38,287 nucleotides of DNA. Origin: an uncultured Candidatus Pelagibacter sp. GTDB taxonomy: Bacteria > Pseudomonadota > Alphaproteobacteria > Pelagibacterales > Pelagibacteraceae. A program made the position numbers and the translations under genes. The stretch covers positions 1-38,287 of the forward strand of contig CAJQTI010000050.1 of the NCBI GenBank assembly GCA_905618915.1, in the 5' to 3' direction. Position 1 is the stretch's first letter. Each line of letters starts with the position of its first letter. Under the pieces are notes generated by a model that worked only from the letters and a program-made list of their open reading frames with translations, was not told where the DNA came from and did not search any database. Shown here piece by piece: positions 1-8,342 of this stretch.

Positions 1-236
1 AAAAGCATAAAAGAACCGACTTAAGTATAAAAAAAGAGAATACTTTAGAAAGATTTGTGTACGAGGATAAAAATCTAATCTTTACAGATAGAATTGGTTA
101 CCCTCAATTTTACACTCAACTAGTTTTTGAAAAAAATAACACCATAATTAATATTAAAACTGTAATTAATGGTGAAGAAGCTATTTCAAAAGTATCAACT
201 TGCAGCAATGTAGAAATTTTTGAAAAAGAAAGTTAA
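1..236 (+). CDS. C-terminal end of an unrecognised protein, cut by the window edge
   Basis: A frame is open from base 3 to a TAA at 234-236, giving about 77 residues. The product is mixed polar and hydrophobic, with an F-V-Y-E-D start, an internal G-Y-P-Q-F and a late cysteine (S-T-C-S-N). The start lies outside the window. The stop TTAA is shared with the small gene on the other strand (233-379), so the two genes converge with a 4-base overlap. I do not recognise the family and assign no function. Composition and codon use are like the neighbouring genes, which supports real coding. Confidence 0.6.
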   Translation, partial: KHKRTDLSIKKENTLERFVYEDKNLIFTDRIGYPQFYTQLVFEKNNTIINIKTVINGEEAISKVSTCSNVEIFEKES

Positions 237-379
237 GACTTTTTATTTATAACGCTAGTCTTGTTGGTCTTGATAACAAAATTTAATTTTTTTGCTCCAA
301 ATTTAGTATTTGTGATATTACTACGATGTTTAGCAAAAGCTTGTTTTTGAGCTAGCTTCATTGCTTTTTTTGATGACAT
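233..379 (-). CDS. 48-residue very basic small protein, unknown function
   Basis: An ATG at 379-377 opens 48 codons ending in TAA (235-233). The product begins M-S-S-K-K-A-M-K-L-A and is rich in Lys, Asn and Gln with almost no acidic residues, so it would bind nucleic acid or ribosomes if expressed; that role is only a guess from charge. A perfect 10-base palindrome (AGAGTACTCT, 381-390) lies just upstream of the start, where an operator or promoter element could be. The stop overlaps the stop of the partial plus-strand gene. Its clean fit between two neighbours and its low-complexity-free sequence make it a plausible real gene. Confidence 0.55.
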   Translation of the reverse strand: MSSKKAMKLAQKQAFAKHRSNITNTKFGAKKLNFVIKTNKTSVINKKS

Positions 380-416
380 TAGAGTACTCTATATTTTATT
401 ATAAAAAAATATACCT

Positions 417-977
417 TTAATTATTAGAAGTTTTTTGTCTAGCTAGAATATTAAAATTTTTATCTGCTATGACAATTTCACCCGATGAAACAGATAAATT
501 TAAAATTTCAGAAATTACAACATAATGTGTAACAAAAATTAAGTTACCTTTGCCATCCCACTTTTTTATAAATTCTTTTAATTCTTTGATCTGTTTAGCT
601 TTGTTATGAGCAAATTTTTGACTAAAAAATGAATTTAAGAAGCTTTTAGTTTTGTAATTTTTAAAGGCATATTTAGCCGTTTGCTTGCATCTGCACCATT
701 CACTAGATAGTACTGAGTTGCTGTCCATATGTTTTTTTAAAAAAAATTTATTAATATTCTTTGCTTGATTAATACCTTCCTGACTCAAATTTCTTTGTGA
801 AGCACAGTTAGATAAATCAAAATCATCTGGGTCACCACTACCTGGCGCGTACGCATGTCTTATAAATATTAATTTTCCTCCCTCACTTAGTAAATTCTGC
901 AAATCGTCATTTGAATTAGCTACTAACGTTGTATTAAAGGATATAAATAAGAATATAATGAATTTAATTAATTTCAT
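417..977 (-). CDS. Secreted histidine phosphatase family protein (branch 1, phosphoglycerate mutase-like)
   Basis: Residues 1-22 form a typical signal peptide (basic start, long hydrophobic core, A-N-S), so the enzyme should act in the periplasm. The phosphohistidine motif is present as I-R-H-A at residues 39-42 (R40, H41), a candidate acid E93 follows in S-S-E-W-C-R, and the second catalytic His is H151 in V-T-H-Y. At 186 residues it fits the small extracytoplasmic members of the superfamily. The substrate cannot be read from sequence; the family acts on phosphate esters and phosphoanhydrides. Its start lies 2 bases from the divergent uracil-DNA glycosylase start, so each promoter must lie inside the other gene. 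Confidence 0.85.
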   Translation of the reverse strand: MKLIKFIIFLFISFNTTLVANSNDDLQNLLSEGGKLIFIRHAYAPGSGDPDDFDLSNCASQRNLSQEGINQAKNINKFFLKKHMDSNSVLSSEWCRCKQTAKYAFKNYKTKSFLNSFFSQKFAHNKAKQIKELKEFIKKWDGKGNLIFVTHYVVISEILNLSVSSGEIVIADKNFNILARQKTSNN

Positions 978-979
978 TC

Positions 980-1660
980 ATGAGCATTAAATTTAAAAAA
1001 CTAAATAATTCAATAATTAAATGTAAAAAATGTCCTAGATTAATAAAATTTAGTAAAAAAATTTCAACTATTAAAAGAAAACAACACATGTCAGAAACTT
1101 ATTGGGGGAAGCCAGTTACGGGCTTTGGAGATATTAAGGCAAAACTAATGATTATTGGTCTCGCACCAGCAGCACATGGTGGAACAAGAACTGGCAGGGC
1201 TTTTACAGGTGATAAATCAGGAGATTTCTTATTTCATTGTTTAAGTAAAGTTGGTATTTCAAATTTACCCACATCTAAACATATAAAAGATGGTTTAAAA
1301 CTCAACAGAACATACATTACTAATATTTTAAAATGTGTTCCACCCGATGATAAACCTTTAGGTATAGAACTTAATAACTGTTCAAATCATTTTAATAATG
1401 AAATTCAAAGTTTAAAAAATTTAAAAGTTATAATTACATTGGGTAAAGTTGCATTTGATAATTGTATAAAGTTTTATAAGAAAAATTTTATAATTAATAA
1501 AAAATTAATTTTTAAACATGGTGTGAAATACTATCTACCTGATGGTAAAATTCTAATACCTAGTTACCATCCAAGTCCACGAAATGTTAACACAAAAGTT
1601 ATAGACACAGAAAAAATGATGAACTTACTTATAATGGCTAAAAAATACTCTAAACTTTAA
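980..1660 (+). CDS. Uracil-DNA glycosylase, family 5 (UDGb type) with Fe-S cluster
   Basis: Removes uracil and probably other deaminated bases from DNA in base-excision repair. The family-5 motif G-L-A-P-A-A-H-G-G is at residues 60-68, followed by R-T-G-R and F-T-G-D. The late motif S-Y-H-P-S-P-R near residue 197 supplies the conserved His. Four cysteines placed as for a [4Fe-4S] cluster are visible: C15 and C18 (K-C-K-K-C-P) and C119 and C134. Family 5 lacks the polar catalytic residue of family 1, and here the first motif has Ala-Ala after Pro, as expected. Length (226) is normal. It converges with the ybgC-like gene, with which it overlaps by 11 bases. Confidence 0.9.
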   Translation: MSIKFKKLNNSIIKCKKCPRLIKFSKKISTIKRKQHMSETYWGKPVTGFGDIKAKLMIIGLAPAAHGGTRTGRAFTGDKSGDFLFHCLSKVGISNLPTSKHIKDGLKLNRTYITNILKCVPPDDKPLGIELNNCSNHFNNEIQSLKNLKVIITLGKVAFDNCIKFYKKNFIINKKLIFKHGVKYYLPDGKILIPSYHPSPRNVNTKVIDTEKMMNLLIMAKKYSKL

Positions 1661-2072
1661 TACTGTCACAAAAATAGGGCTTAAAATCCTGAAATAAAGA
1701 CCCAGGTATTCTTATGGGTTTACCTTTGTTGTTAACAAAGACTAAATGTACTTTCGCTTCAACAATTACATCTTCTCCTCTTGAAATAAATTGGTTCATA
1801 AAAAATGATGTTTTTGTAATTGATTTAACAAAAGATCTAATACTTAATTCATCTTCTAAATAAGCTGATTTCTTGTAATCAATATTACAAGATTTAACTA
1901 TAATTAACGCTCCAAATTCATCTTTAATTTTTTTATTACTAAAACCTAAGCTAACTAAAGCTTCTGTTCGAGCTCTTTCAAGAAAATTTAAATAATTTGC
2001 ATAATAAACAACTCCACCAGCATCAGTGTCTTCATAATAAACTTTAAGTTTATGAAAAAAATTTTCATGCAT
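1650..2072 (-). CDS. ybgC: Acyl-CoA thioester hydrolase, YbgC-like hotdog fold
   Basis: A 140-residue single hotdog-domain thioesterase. The family signature Y-Y-E-D-T-D-A-G-G-V-V-Y is at residues 12-23, with D17 as the expected catalytic Asp, followed by A-N-Y-L and E-R-A-R. In E. coli YbgC the residue after V-V-Y is His; here it is Tyr, a change in a residue discussed as catalytic. YbgC is usually encoded beside tolQRA; no tol gene is visible next to it here. It probably hydrolyses short-chain or phospholipid-derived acyl-CoA or acyl-ACP. The alternative is a 4-hydroxybenzoyl-CoA-thioesterase-like enzyme of the same fold. Confidence 0.85.
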   Translation of the reverse strand: MHENFFHKLKVYYEDTDAGGVVYYANYLNFLERARTEALVSLGFSNKKIKDEFGALIIVKSCNIDYKKSAYLEDELSIRSFVKSITKTSFFMNQFISRGEDVIVEAKVHLVFVNNKGKPIRIPGSLFQDFKPYFCDSIKV

Positions 2073-2108
2073 GATTATATGATAACAAAAAAACTATTAA
2101 AAAACTCT

Positions 2109-2756
2109 TTATTCTGCAGAAAAATAAATATTTTGATAATATGATATTGCTTTTAATTTTGAGTTATCTGTATCTGTCATTATCGCAACACCAGATATAT
2201 CCAAAACTTCTATTCCGTGAAGCTTCATAAAATCCTCTTTAACATTAGCTTTAACAGTCACCCAGACATTAGAGTTGTCTTTTGTTGATGATAATACGTA
2301 ATCAATTGATTTTTTTGTATAGGGGCTAGGCCAATTTTTTCCTACCTCATTATTACTAGAAAATACATAGTTTACCGCCCTATTCGATAGAGCTGTAGAG
2401 CCAGTTTTTTTTATAACAAATACTCTAGCAGCATAATCGTGTCCCTTTTTACTATTTTCTACTATTCCAGATAAGTCTTTTTCAACTTTCCAGGTAATAT
2501 TAATAAAAGGAGTTTTTAATAAATTAATTAGAACTTCTTTACCTAGTCCCGATCCTTTACCTTCAGCCTCAGCCTTAATAAAATTACCATTTTGATTAGA
2601 GCCAAGAGTCCATGTTGTTTCACCTTTGTATTTTTTTCCAACTTTTAATGTTTTAAATTCTTTCTCCGTGAAATCAAAAACAGTAACTTTTTCAGCAATT
2701 ACAGCGTTTGAAAATATAAATGACACAAATGATATTAATAAAAAAATTTTAATCAT
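2109..2756 (-). CDS. Secreted DUF3047-like protein
   Basis: I place the start at M17 of the longer frame (ATG at 2756), because that yields a clean signal peptide (M-I-K-I-F-L-L-I-S-F, then V-I-A-E) of about 21 residues. The mature part of about 195 residues contains the pattern I first associate with DUF3047: a central I-T-W-K-V-E, A-A-R-V-F-V-I, a V-N-Y-V-F-S-S block followed by W-P-S-P-Y, and a late I-D-I-S-G-V-A-I-M-T-D-T-D-N segment. The family is periplasmic or exported and has no assigned reaction. The gene stands alone, upstream of ybgC with a 36-base gap. The longer start at 2804 would bury the signal sequence. Confidence 0.7.
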   Translation of the reverse strand: MIKIFLLISFVSFIFSNAVIAEKVTVFDFTEKEFKTLKVGKKYKGETTWTLGSNQNGNFIKAEAEGKGSGLGKEVLINLLKTPFINITWKVEKDLSGIVENSKKGHDYAARVFVIKKTGSTALSNRAVNYVFSSNNEVGKNWPSPYTKKSIDYVLSSTKDNSNVWVTVKANVKEDFMKLHGIEVLDISGVAIMTDTDNSKLKAISYYQNIYFSAE

Positions 2757-2848
2757 GATTTTGATTTTATATCTAATATTTTCTAAAAAACAATATTTGA
2801 ACAAAGTTTAAACATCCTAAGATCAATATTGAGATTTATTAATAATAG

Positions 2849-2968
2849 ATGAGATCAATTTCTATATTCATACTTTTAATTTATTGGTCAATAATCTTGT
2901 TAGCACCAGTTATCTCTAAGGAAAATAAAACTGATTTAAAAATACTAAAAACCAAGCTTAATAAGTAG
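2849..2968 (+). CDS. Candidate 39-residue membrane or exported peptide
   Basis: An ATG at 2849 opens 39 codons to a TAG at 2966-2968. Residues 1-20 (M-R-S-I-S-I-F-I-L-L-I-Y-W-S) form a strong hydrophobic segment with a basic start, followed by a short charged tail rich in Lys and Asp. It overlaps the end of the convergent SDR gene by 11 bases. No convincing ribosome-binding site is visible (a weak GAGAT lies about 13 bases upstream). It fills the only gap between two minus-strand genes, so chance is possible. I do not recognise it. Confidence 0.35.
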   Translation: MRSISIFILLIYWSIILLAPVISKENKTDLKILKTKLNK

Positions 2969-3704
2969 ATCTACCACCACTAATATCAAAAACTGCTGCA
3001 GTAGAAAATGAGTTTTCCTCAGATGAAAGCCAACTAACTAATGAAGTAAACTCTTCTATTTCAAGAAATCTTCTTCTAGGTACTTTTGATAACATTCTGG
3101 CAACATGCTCTTTGGACATCTGATCTAAAATTCTCGTTTTCGCACCTGCTGGTGTAATAGCATTAACTGCAATATTCTTATCAGCCAGTTCTTTTCCCAA
3201 TGACTTAGTCAATCCAATAACACCTGCTTTAGCTGAGCTATAAGCACTAGCATTAGCATTGCCATCTTTTCCCGCAACAGAAGCAACATTAACTATTCTT
3301 CCATAGTCATTTTTGATCATGTAAGGCACAATGCATTTACAGCAGTTAAATGTGCCCATTAGATTAATTTGAACAATTTTATTCCACTCATCAACATCAT
3401 AATCCCATAGTGATGATGTTGAACCAGTAATTCCAGCGTTATTGATTAAAATATCAATATTTGAAGATTTTGCTATTTCATCAACAGTTTCTTTTATATT
3501 TTTAAAATTAGATACATCAACAATATTGTACGAAAGATTTGGGTTATTCACGTCATTGATGGCTTTTTTACACTCTTCTTCATCAATATCCCAAATAATA
3601 GCTTTAGCACCAGATTTTAAAAAACGTTTAGCGATATCCAGACCAAAACCTTGAGCACCACCTGTAATAATTGCTGTTCTGTTCTTTAAATCAAATTGAT
3701 GCAT
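2958..3704 (-). CDS. Short-chain dehydrogenase/reductase (SDR)
   Basis: A classical 248-residue NAD(P)-dependent SDR. The nucleotide-binding T-G-G-A-Q-G-F-G is at residues 14-21, D-I at 39-40 suggests NAD preference, N-N-A-G is at 88-91, and the catalytic set is S142, Y155, K159. The C-terminus F-D-I-S-G-G-R-S-T-Y is typical. It starts 4 bases after the NCS1 permease stop and is last in the minus-strand run dctP-dctQ-dctM-NCS1-SDR, so it probably oxidises or reduces a compound imported by one of these transporters. A fatty-acid role (FabG) is less likely because no fab gene is near. Confidence 0.85.
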   Translation of the reverse strand: MHQFDLKNRTAIITGGAQGFGLDIAKRFLKSGAKAIIWDIDEEECKKAINDVNNPNLSYNIVDVSNFKNIKETVDEIAKSSNIDILINNAGITGSTSSLWDYDVDEWNKIVQINLMGTFNCCKCIVPYMIKNDYGRIVNVASVAGKDGNANASAYSSAKAGVIGLTKSLGKELADKNIAVNAITPAGAKTRILDQMSKEHVARMLSKVPRRRFLEIEEFTSLVSWLSSEENSFSTAAVFDISGGRSTY

Positions 3705-3708
3705 AAAA

Positions 3709-5166
3709 TTATTTATTTACTAACAGATAGTAAGTCAATGAAGAGATAAAAGCTCCAATCATCCAAGAATAAGAATGAAGAAACATTAAGCTTTCATTCC
3801 AAATGGATGAAGCTGCAAAAATAAAACCTAAGATTAATGAATAGATGGCTTTGATGTGCCAGCCATTAGAATAAAAATATAAACTATTAGGTTCTAAAGA
3901 AAAAATATCCTTGTTATCTAAATTGGTTTTTTTAATTAGAAAATAATCAACAACCATAATACCAAATAAAGGTCCAAAAAATGCCCCAAAAGTATCTACA
4001 AATGCTAAAATTCCTATTTGGCTTAATAGAGGTAACCAAAAAATACCAATAACAAAACCCAAAAGAGCAATAATAACAGCTGAAGTTTTTAAGTTAAGCT
4101 TCATCGGCATAAGATTTAACAATGTATTCTGTGTTGGAATATAATTAGCAATTAGATTTGTGGATGCAGATGAAAAAATTATGAAAAATAAAACTATTAC
4201 AGTTAATTCTGTATTATCAATCTTTCCAATAATGTCAGTTGGGTTTGTTAAAATTCTTTCCATATTTTCTAAATTCTTATTTAGAAAAATATCAGCACCA
4301 ATAACGATAAAGACAGCAAAAAAAGAAAAAATTATTAAGTTTAAAACTAAACTTAAATTTCCTTTTTTTAATTCATTTTCATTTTTTACATATCTGCTAA
4401 AATCACCATAATTTAAAATTACAATTGAAAAGTATGCAAAAATAGTACCCACAACTGTAATTAGTGGAGCTAAATTACCCTTATCAAAAAGGTTATTGAT
4501 TGAAAAAATATCTGCAAATGCTGCTGAAGTAGTTTTAACATCATAAAGGAATACTGTCAGAAAAAATATTAACATTCCTGAATAAACGGTTACTGCTGAA
4601 AACCTTATAATAGTTCTATTAAATTGATGACTTTTGCTAAACAAAAAGGCTTGCAAAATAATAGTAAAGACAAAAGATACCCAATCAATAATATTTAATC
4701 CTAAAAGAAAAATTAAGAATATATCGTTATCTAAAATAGAATTATCATAAGAGAAAATAGAAATTCTTATTAAAAAACTAAATAACCTTGATAAAAAATA
4801 TGTTTGAATACCAAACATAAAAATACCAACCAGTCCTCTAAACAGACCAAGGTATTTTGCACCTTTTACTCCTAGGGAAGTTCTTAAAATTACTGAAAAA
4901 GGTAGACCATATTTTTGAGATGGTTTTCCAATAAGGTTAGCTAAAAAGTACACAAGGATAGAAGCTAATAATGTACCAATTAAAACAACAAAGACATTTA
5001 ACTCATAAACCAAGTAAAGTGATGCTATTAAAGAAAATCCAATTACACTTTGAATATTACATCCCCAAAAACAGAATAAATCTTTCCAGTCCCAATTTTT
5101 ATCATTGGGGTTAGTTGAAACTAGTTCCCAGTTAAGTAGGGTATTTTTGGATTTTTTTTGATTCAC
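3709..5166 (-). CDS. NCS1-family nucleobase or related cation symporter
   Basis: 485 residues with about 12 membrane segments. The N-terminus N-W-D-W-K-D-L-F-C-F-W-G-C-N-I-Q and the following G-K-P-S-Q-K-Y-G-L-P-F-S-V-I-L-R-T-S block are hallmark NCS1 features (Mhp1, CodB, Fur-like carriers), and a G-A-F-F-G-P-L-F-G-I-M-V-V-D-Y block occurs near the end. The family imports purines, pyrimidines, hydantoins, allantoin or related ring compounds with H+ or Na+. It starts 25 bases after dctM and is followed 4 bases later by an SDR, so it seems to be co-transcribed with the TRAP system. Substrate is not predictable from sequence alone. Confidence 0.85.
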   Translation of the reverse strand: MNQKKSKNTLLNWELVSTNPNDKNWDWKDLFCFWGCNIQSVIGFSLIASLYLVYELNVFVVLIGTLLASILVYFLANLIGKPSQKYGLPFSVILRTSLGVKGAKYLGLFRGLVGIFMFGIQTYFLSRLFSFLIRISIFSYDNSILDNDIFLIFLLGLNIIDWVSFVFTIILQAFLFSKSHQFNRTIIRFSAVTVYSGMLIFFLTVFLYDVKTTSAAFADIFSINNLFDKGNLAPLITVVGTIFAYFSIVILNYGDFSRYVKNENELKKGNLSLVLNLIIFSFFAVFIVIGADIFLNKNLENMERILTNPTDIIGKIDNTELTVIVLFFIIFSSASTNLIANYIPTQNTLLNLMPMKLNLKTSAVIIALLGFVIGIFWLPLLSQIGILAFVDTFGAFFGPLFGIMVVDYFLIKKTNLDNKDIFSLEPNSLYFYSNGWHIKAIYSLILGFIFAASSIWNESLMFLHSYSWMIGAFISSLTYYLLVNK

Positions 5167-5191
5167 TCTTTAGATAATAAACTAATAAGTT

Positions 5192-6526
5192 CTACTGTCC
5201 ATATAGATAGGCTGGAAGCCACAAAGCAATCTGTGGAAATACTATAATTAAAATTAAACCAATAACTTGAATAACCATAAACTGCATCATTCCATGATAA
5301 ATATCTTTAAGATCCCATTCTGGAACTACACCTTTTAAAAAATAAGCTGATAGTGCAACAGGTGGTGAGAGCCAAGCGGTCTGGAGGTTTACTGCTACAA
5401 GGATTGCAAACCATGTTAAATTAAATCCAAGTGCTTCAACTAATGGCAATATTATTGGCACTATAATCATAACAATTGGTACCCACTCTAAAGGCCATCC
5501 TAAAAGGAAAATCATAACCATAATCATTCCAAGAATTAAGTATCTATTCATCTCTAAACCTAGCAAGAAATCAGTTAGCAACATTGGTGTTCCTAATCTA
5601 GAAAACACTGCTCCAAAAAAGTTTGATGCTGCAACAAGAACCATTATTAAAGCAGAAATTTCTAAAGTTTTAACTAAAGCTTCTTGTAATCTTCCAAATG
5701 TTAACTTTCTATAAGCAATAGCTAAAAGCAAAGAACCCATTGCGCCACAACCAGCTGCTTCTGTTGGTGTAGCAAAGCCGAATAAAATACTTCCTAGTGA
5801 AGCAAAAACTAATGCTGCTGGTGGAACTAAACCAATAAAAAATTCTTTCCAAACAGCCAACATACTAGTGGCTCTTAATTCGACTGGTAGAACTGGTCCT
5901 AAACTTGGATCAATCCAACATCTAATGGTTGTGTAACCAGCGTAAAGCGTTGCCAATAATATTCCTGGAATAATTGCTGCAGCAAATAGATCTGTAACTG
6001 GTATTTCCATTATTGGCCCCATAACAACAAGCATAATGCTTGGTGGAATTAAAATACCTAAGGTCCCTCCAGCTGTAATTGTTCCTGCTGCTAATCTAAC
6101 ATTGTAACCAGATTTGTTCATAGATTTAGCAGCCATTATTCCTAAAATTGTTACTGATGCCCCAACAATTCCTGTTGCTGCTGCAAAAATAACTGAAACA
6201 AATAGTACCGCGTAATATAAAGAGCCTCTTACTTTTGCCAGCATTAATTGAAATGCTGAAAATAATCTTTCCATTAACCCAGCTTGCTCCATCATTATTC
6301 CCATAAAGACAAAGAGTGGAACGGCTGCAAGAGTTTGTTCGGTCATGACCATTGAAAACTGTAAGGTCATTAAATAAAATACCAATTTACCAAATCCTAA
6401 ATACCCAAAGGAAAAACCTAGAAATATTAACGTAAATGATATTGGAAAACCTACAAATATAGAAAATAACATTACTCCTATAAGGATGAAACCTAGAATG
6501 GCTGGATCCATAAATTCAGCTAACAT
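5192..6526 (-). CDS. dctM: TRAP transporter large membrane subunit (DctM)
   Basis: The channel-forming subunit of a tripartite ATP-independent periplasmic transporter, about 444 residues with 12 or more membrane segments. Typical stretches include T-L-A-A-V-P-L-F-V-F-M-G-I-M-M-E, G-I-L-I-P-P-S-I-M-L-V, and F-A-T-P-T-E-A-A-G. The start is set at ATG 6526-6524: it overlaps the dctQ stop as TAATG and is preceded by a strong AGGAGG Shine-Dalgarno that at the same time encodes the last Gly residues of DctQ. An earlier ATG 21 bases upstream would give an odd M-A-R-R-R-R start and would lie ahead of that ribosome-binding site. Confidence 0.93.
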   Translation of the reverse strand: MLAEFMDPAILGFILIGVMLFSIFVGFPISFTLIFLGFSFGYLGFGKLVFYLMTLQFSMVMTEQTLAAVPLFVFMGIMMEQAGLMERLFSAFQLMLAKVRGSLYYAVLFVSVIFAAATGIVGASVTILGIMAAKSMNKSGYNVRLAAGTITAGGTLGILIPPSIMLVVMGPIMEIPVTDLFAAAIIPGILLATLYAGYTTIRCWIDPSLGPVLPVELRATSMLAVWKEFFIGLVPPAALVFASLGSILFGFATPTEAAGCGAMGSLLLAIAYRKLTFGRLQEALVKTLEISALIMVLVAASNFFGAVFSRLGTPMLLTDFLLGLEMNRYLILGMIMVMIFLLGWPLEWVPIVMIIVPIILPLVEALGFNLTWFAILVAVNLQTAWLSPPVALSAYFLKGVVPEWDLKDIYHGMMQFMVIQVIGLILIIVFPQIALWLPAYLYGQ

Positions 6527-7173
6527 TACTCTCCTCCTCCTGGCCACACACCTTTAGTGGCTGCCCAATAACTTTTAAATATTTCTGATACTCCTTGGAC
6601 AAGTAAAAATACTATTCCTAACCATAAAGATGATTTTATTGGCCACATGTATGGCATCCAAGCTGTATCCATACCTCTTTCACCTCTCATAATTGACTCC
6701 TGAACAAAGCCAGTAGTCATATATAAAAAGACAATTAATCCTGGGAAATAAAATAATAGATACAACCAAAAATCTACTTTGCCTTGTGTGGTGGTTTTAA
6801 AATTTCTATATAAAAAATCTGCCCTTATATGAACTCCCTTTGATAAAGCGTAACCCGCACCAAGCATAAATAGTGCACCATAAAAAAACCTACTCATATC
6901 GTACACCCACATCGTTGGAGCATTAAAAAGTTTTCTAGCTAAAACCTCATAAACCATTGCAAATATCAAGGGTATAATAATCCAACAAACCACGTTGCCG
7001 ATACACTTGTTGGCAAAATCAATTTTTGTAATAGTTAATGCCATCCATCTAGGCATATCTTTAGGCATTGGACCTGAACCACCTCTTCTTTCAGCAATCA
7101 TTTCATCTGAAATATCAAGCTTCATAGGCTTGATTTCTTTTTTTGGTTTTTGGGAGTCGTGGTTTCTTGGCAT
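6526..7173 (-). CDS. dctQ: TRAP transporter small membrane subunit (DctQ)
   Basis: 215 residues with four predicted membrane helices and a soluble N-terminal extension of about 45 residues (M-P-R-N-H-D through P-R-W-M-A). Family features are visible in Y-E-V-L-A-R-K-L-F-N-A-P-T-M-W and in G-A-G-Y-A-L-S-K-G-V-H-I-R-A-D. The long N-terminus and this motif set resemble the subfamily annotated as mannitol/chloroaromatic TRAP systems. It bridges DctP and DctM in the Na+-driven complex. It lies 74 bases after dctP, separated from it by a terminator hairpin, and overlaps dctM by one base. Confidence 0.9.
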   Translation of the reverse strand: MPRNHDSQKPKKEIKPMKLDISDEMIAERRGGSGPMPKDMPRWMALTITKIDFANKCIGNVVCWIIIPLIFAMVYEVLARKLFNAPTMWVYDMSRFFYGALFMLGAGYALSKGVHIRADFLYRNFKTTTQGKVDFWLYLLFYFPGLIVFLYMTTGFVQESIMRGERGMDTAWMPYMWPIKSSLWLGIVFLLVQGVSEIFKSYWAATKGVWPGGGE

Positions 7174-7186
7174 AAATAAATTCTGT

Positions 7187-7220
7187 AAAAAAAAACTAAA
7201 GCGAACAATTAAGTCCGCTT
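7187..7220 (-). terminator. Rho-independent (attenuating) terminator between dctP and dctQ
   Basis: On the minus strand, 8 bases at 7220-7213 (AAGCGGAC) pair with 8 bases at 7206-7199 (GTTCGCTT) around a 6-base loop, with one G-U pair. After the stem come TAG and a run of nine T (7195-7187). It lies 27 bases after the dctP stop and 14 bases before the dctQ start. In TRAP and ABC operons such a partial terminator gives more binding protein than membrane subunits; that function here is inference from position. Confidence 0.75.
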
Positions 7221-7247
7221 CAGTTATGATTATTTTTTATCTAAATA

Positions 7248-8342
7248 CTACTTTAATGTTGCTGCATGAGCCATTCCTAGCTTAGCATTTGACATTTGAG
7301 ATCCAGACCAAAAAGGAACGGCTATGTCAGCAAAGTCTTTTTGAGACTGCCAAACTTCAGCAAAGAATGGGTTTTTAGCCGCATTTTTTTCTAAAGCTGC
7401 TTTTGCTGCAGCCATATACGCTGGGAAATAGTCAGCTGGTGTATCATGTAAAATAACACCATGCTTCGTAGTCAACGTATGTAGAGCTTTTCCATTTTCG
7501 TATATTCTGTAACTCATTGATTTTGATAAAGATGCATTTGCAGCAACTTCTAAAGCTTTTTTCTCTAAAGCAGACATCTTGTTGTATTTAGATCCTGTAA
7601 TATAGAAATCAGCATTTACTACTACTTGGTGAAGACCTTGTAGGTAGTAATGTTTTAGAACTTTCTGGAAACCAAATGTCATATCCGGCTTAGGACAACA
7701 CCATTCAGCAGCATCAATTGTTCCTGCTTCAAGAGCTGGTAAAATATCTCCACCACCCATTGCAACAGAAGCTACACCAATATCTTTATAAGTTTGGCCA
7801 GGAATTCCCGGAGGAGTTCTGAACTTGTACTTTCTAAAGTCAGCCATGCTATTAATCGGTTCTTTGAACCAACCTAGAGCTTCAGGGCCTACTGGTTGCA
7901 ACATAAATCCTTTGATGTCTCTTCCCATCTCAGTCCATAGTTGGTCATAAAGTTCTTTACCACCACCGTATTGGAACCAAGATAAAAAAGCGATGTTATC
8001 GATACCAACACCTGCACCTGCTACTGGCGAACCAAATAACATAGCTGCTGGGTGATCGCCTGACCAATAGTGAGTCCAAGCAAAACCACAATCGATTAAT
8101 CCTTTATCAACTGCATCTAAAGTTTCTTTTACACCTACTACAGATCCAGCTGGCATAATTTCGAATTTAAGTGATCCACTAGTTAGTTCAGTTACTGTAT
8201 CAGTGAAATCTTTTAACATTACCACTTCATCAGCTTTTGCACTAATTACTGTTTGACACTTAAGAGTTTGTGCGGATGCACCTGTTACTGTCATTACAGT
8301 AAGTAGAAGCGATCCAACAAACAATGATATGATTTTTTTCAT
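7248..8342 (-). CDS. dctP: TRAP transporter substrate-binding protein (DctP)
   Basis: Periplasmic solute-binding subunit. I set the start at the second Met (ATG 8342), which gives a standard signal peptide (M-K-K-I-I-S-L-F-V-G ... A-S-A-Q) and has a GAGGG about 9 bases upstream. The mature protein (about 340 residues) shows F-R-T-P-P-G-I and the A-G-T-I-D-A-A-E-W-C-C-P segment; the E-W after the conserved D-A is typical of the subgroup annotated as mannitol/chloroaromatic, which also includes carriers of carboxylates and sulfonates. The gene is divergent from a GMC dehydrogenase. Substrate is unproven; an organosulfonate or a hydroxyacid is the contextual guess. Confidence 0.92.
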   Translation of the reverse strand: MKKIISLFVGSLLLTVMTVTGASAQTLKCQTVISAKADEVVMLKDFTDTVTELTSGSLKFEIMPAGSVVGVKETLDAVDKGLIDCGFAWTHYWSGDHPAAMLFGSPVAGAGVGIDNIAFLSWFQYGGGKELYDQLWTEMGRDIKGFMLQPVGPEALGWFKEPINSMADFRKYKFRTPPGIPGQTYKDIGVASVAMGGGDILPALEAGTIDAAEWCCPKPDMTFGFQKVLKHYYLQGLHQVVVNADFYITGSKYNKMSALEKKALEVAANASLSKSMSYRIYENGKALHTLTTKHGVILHDTPADYFPAYMAAAKAALEKNAAKNPFFAEVWQSQKDFADIAVPFWSGSQMSNAKLGMAHAATLK

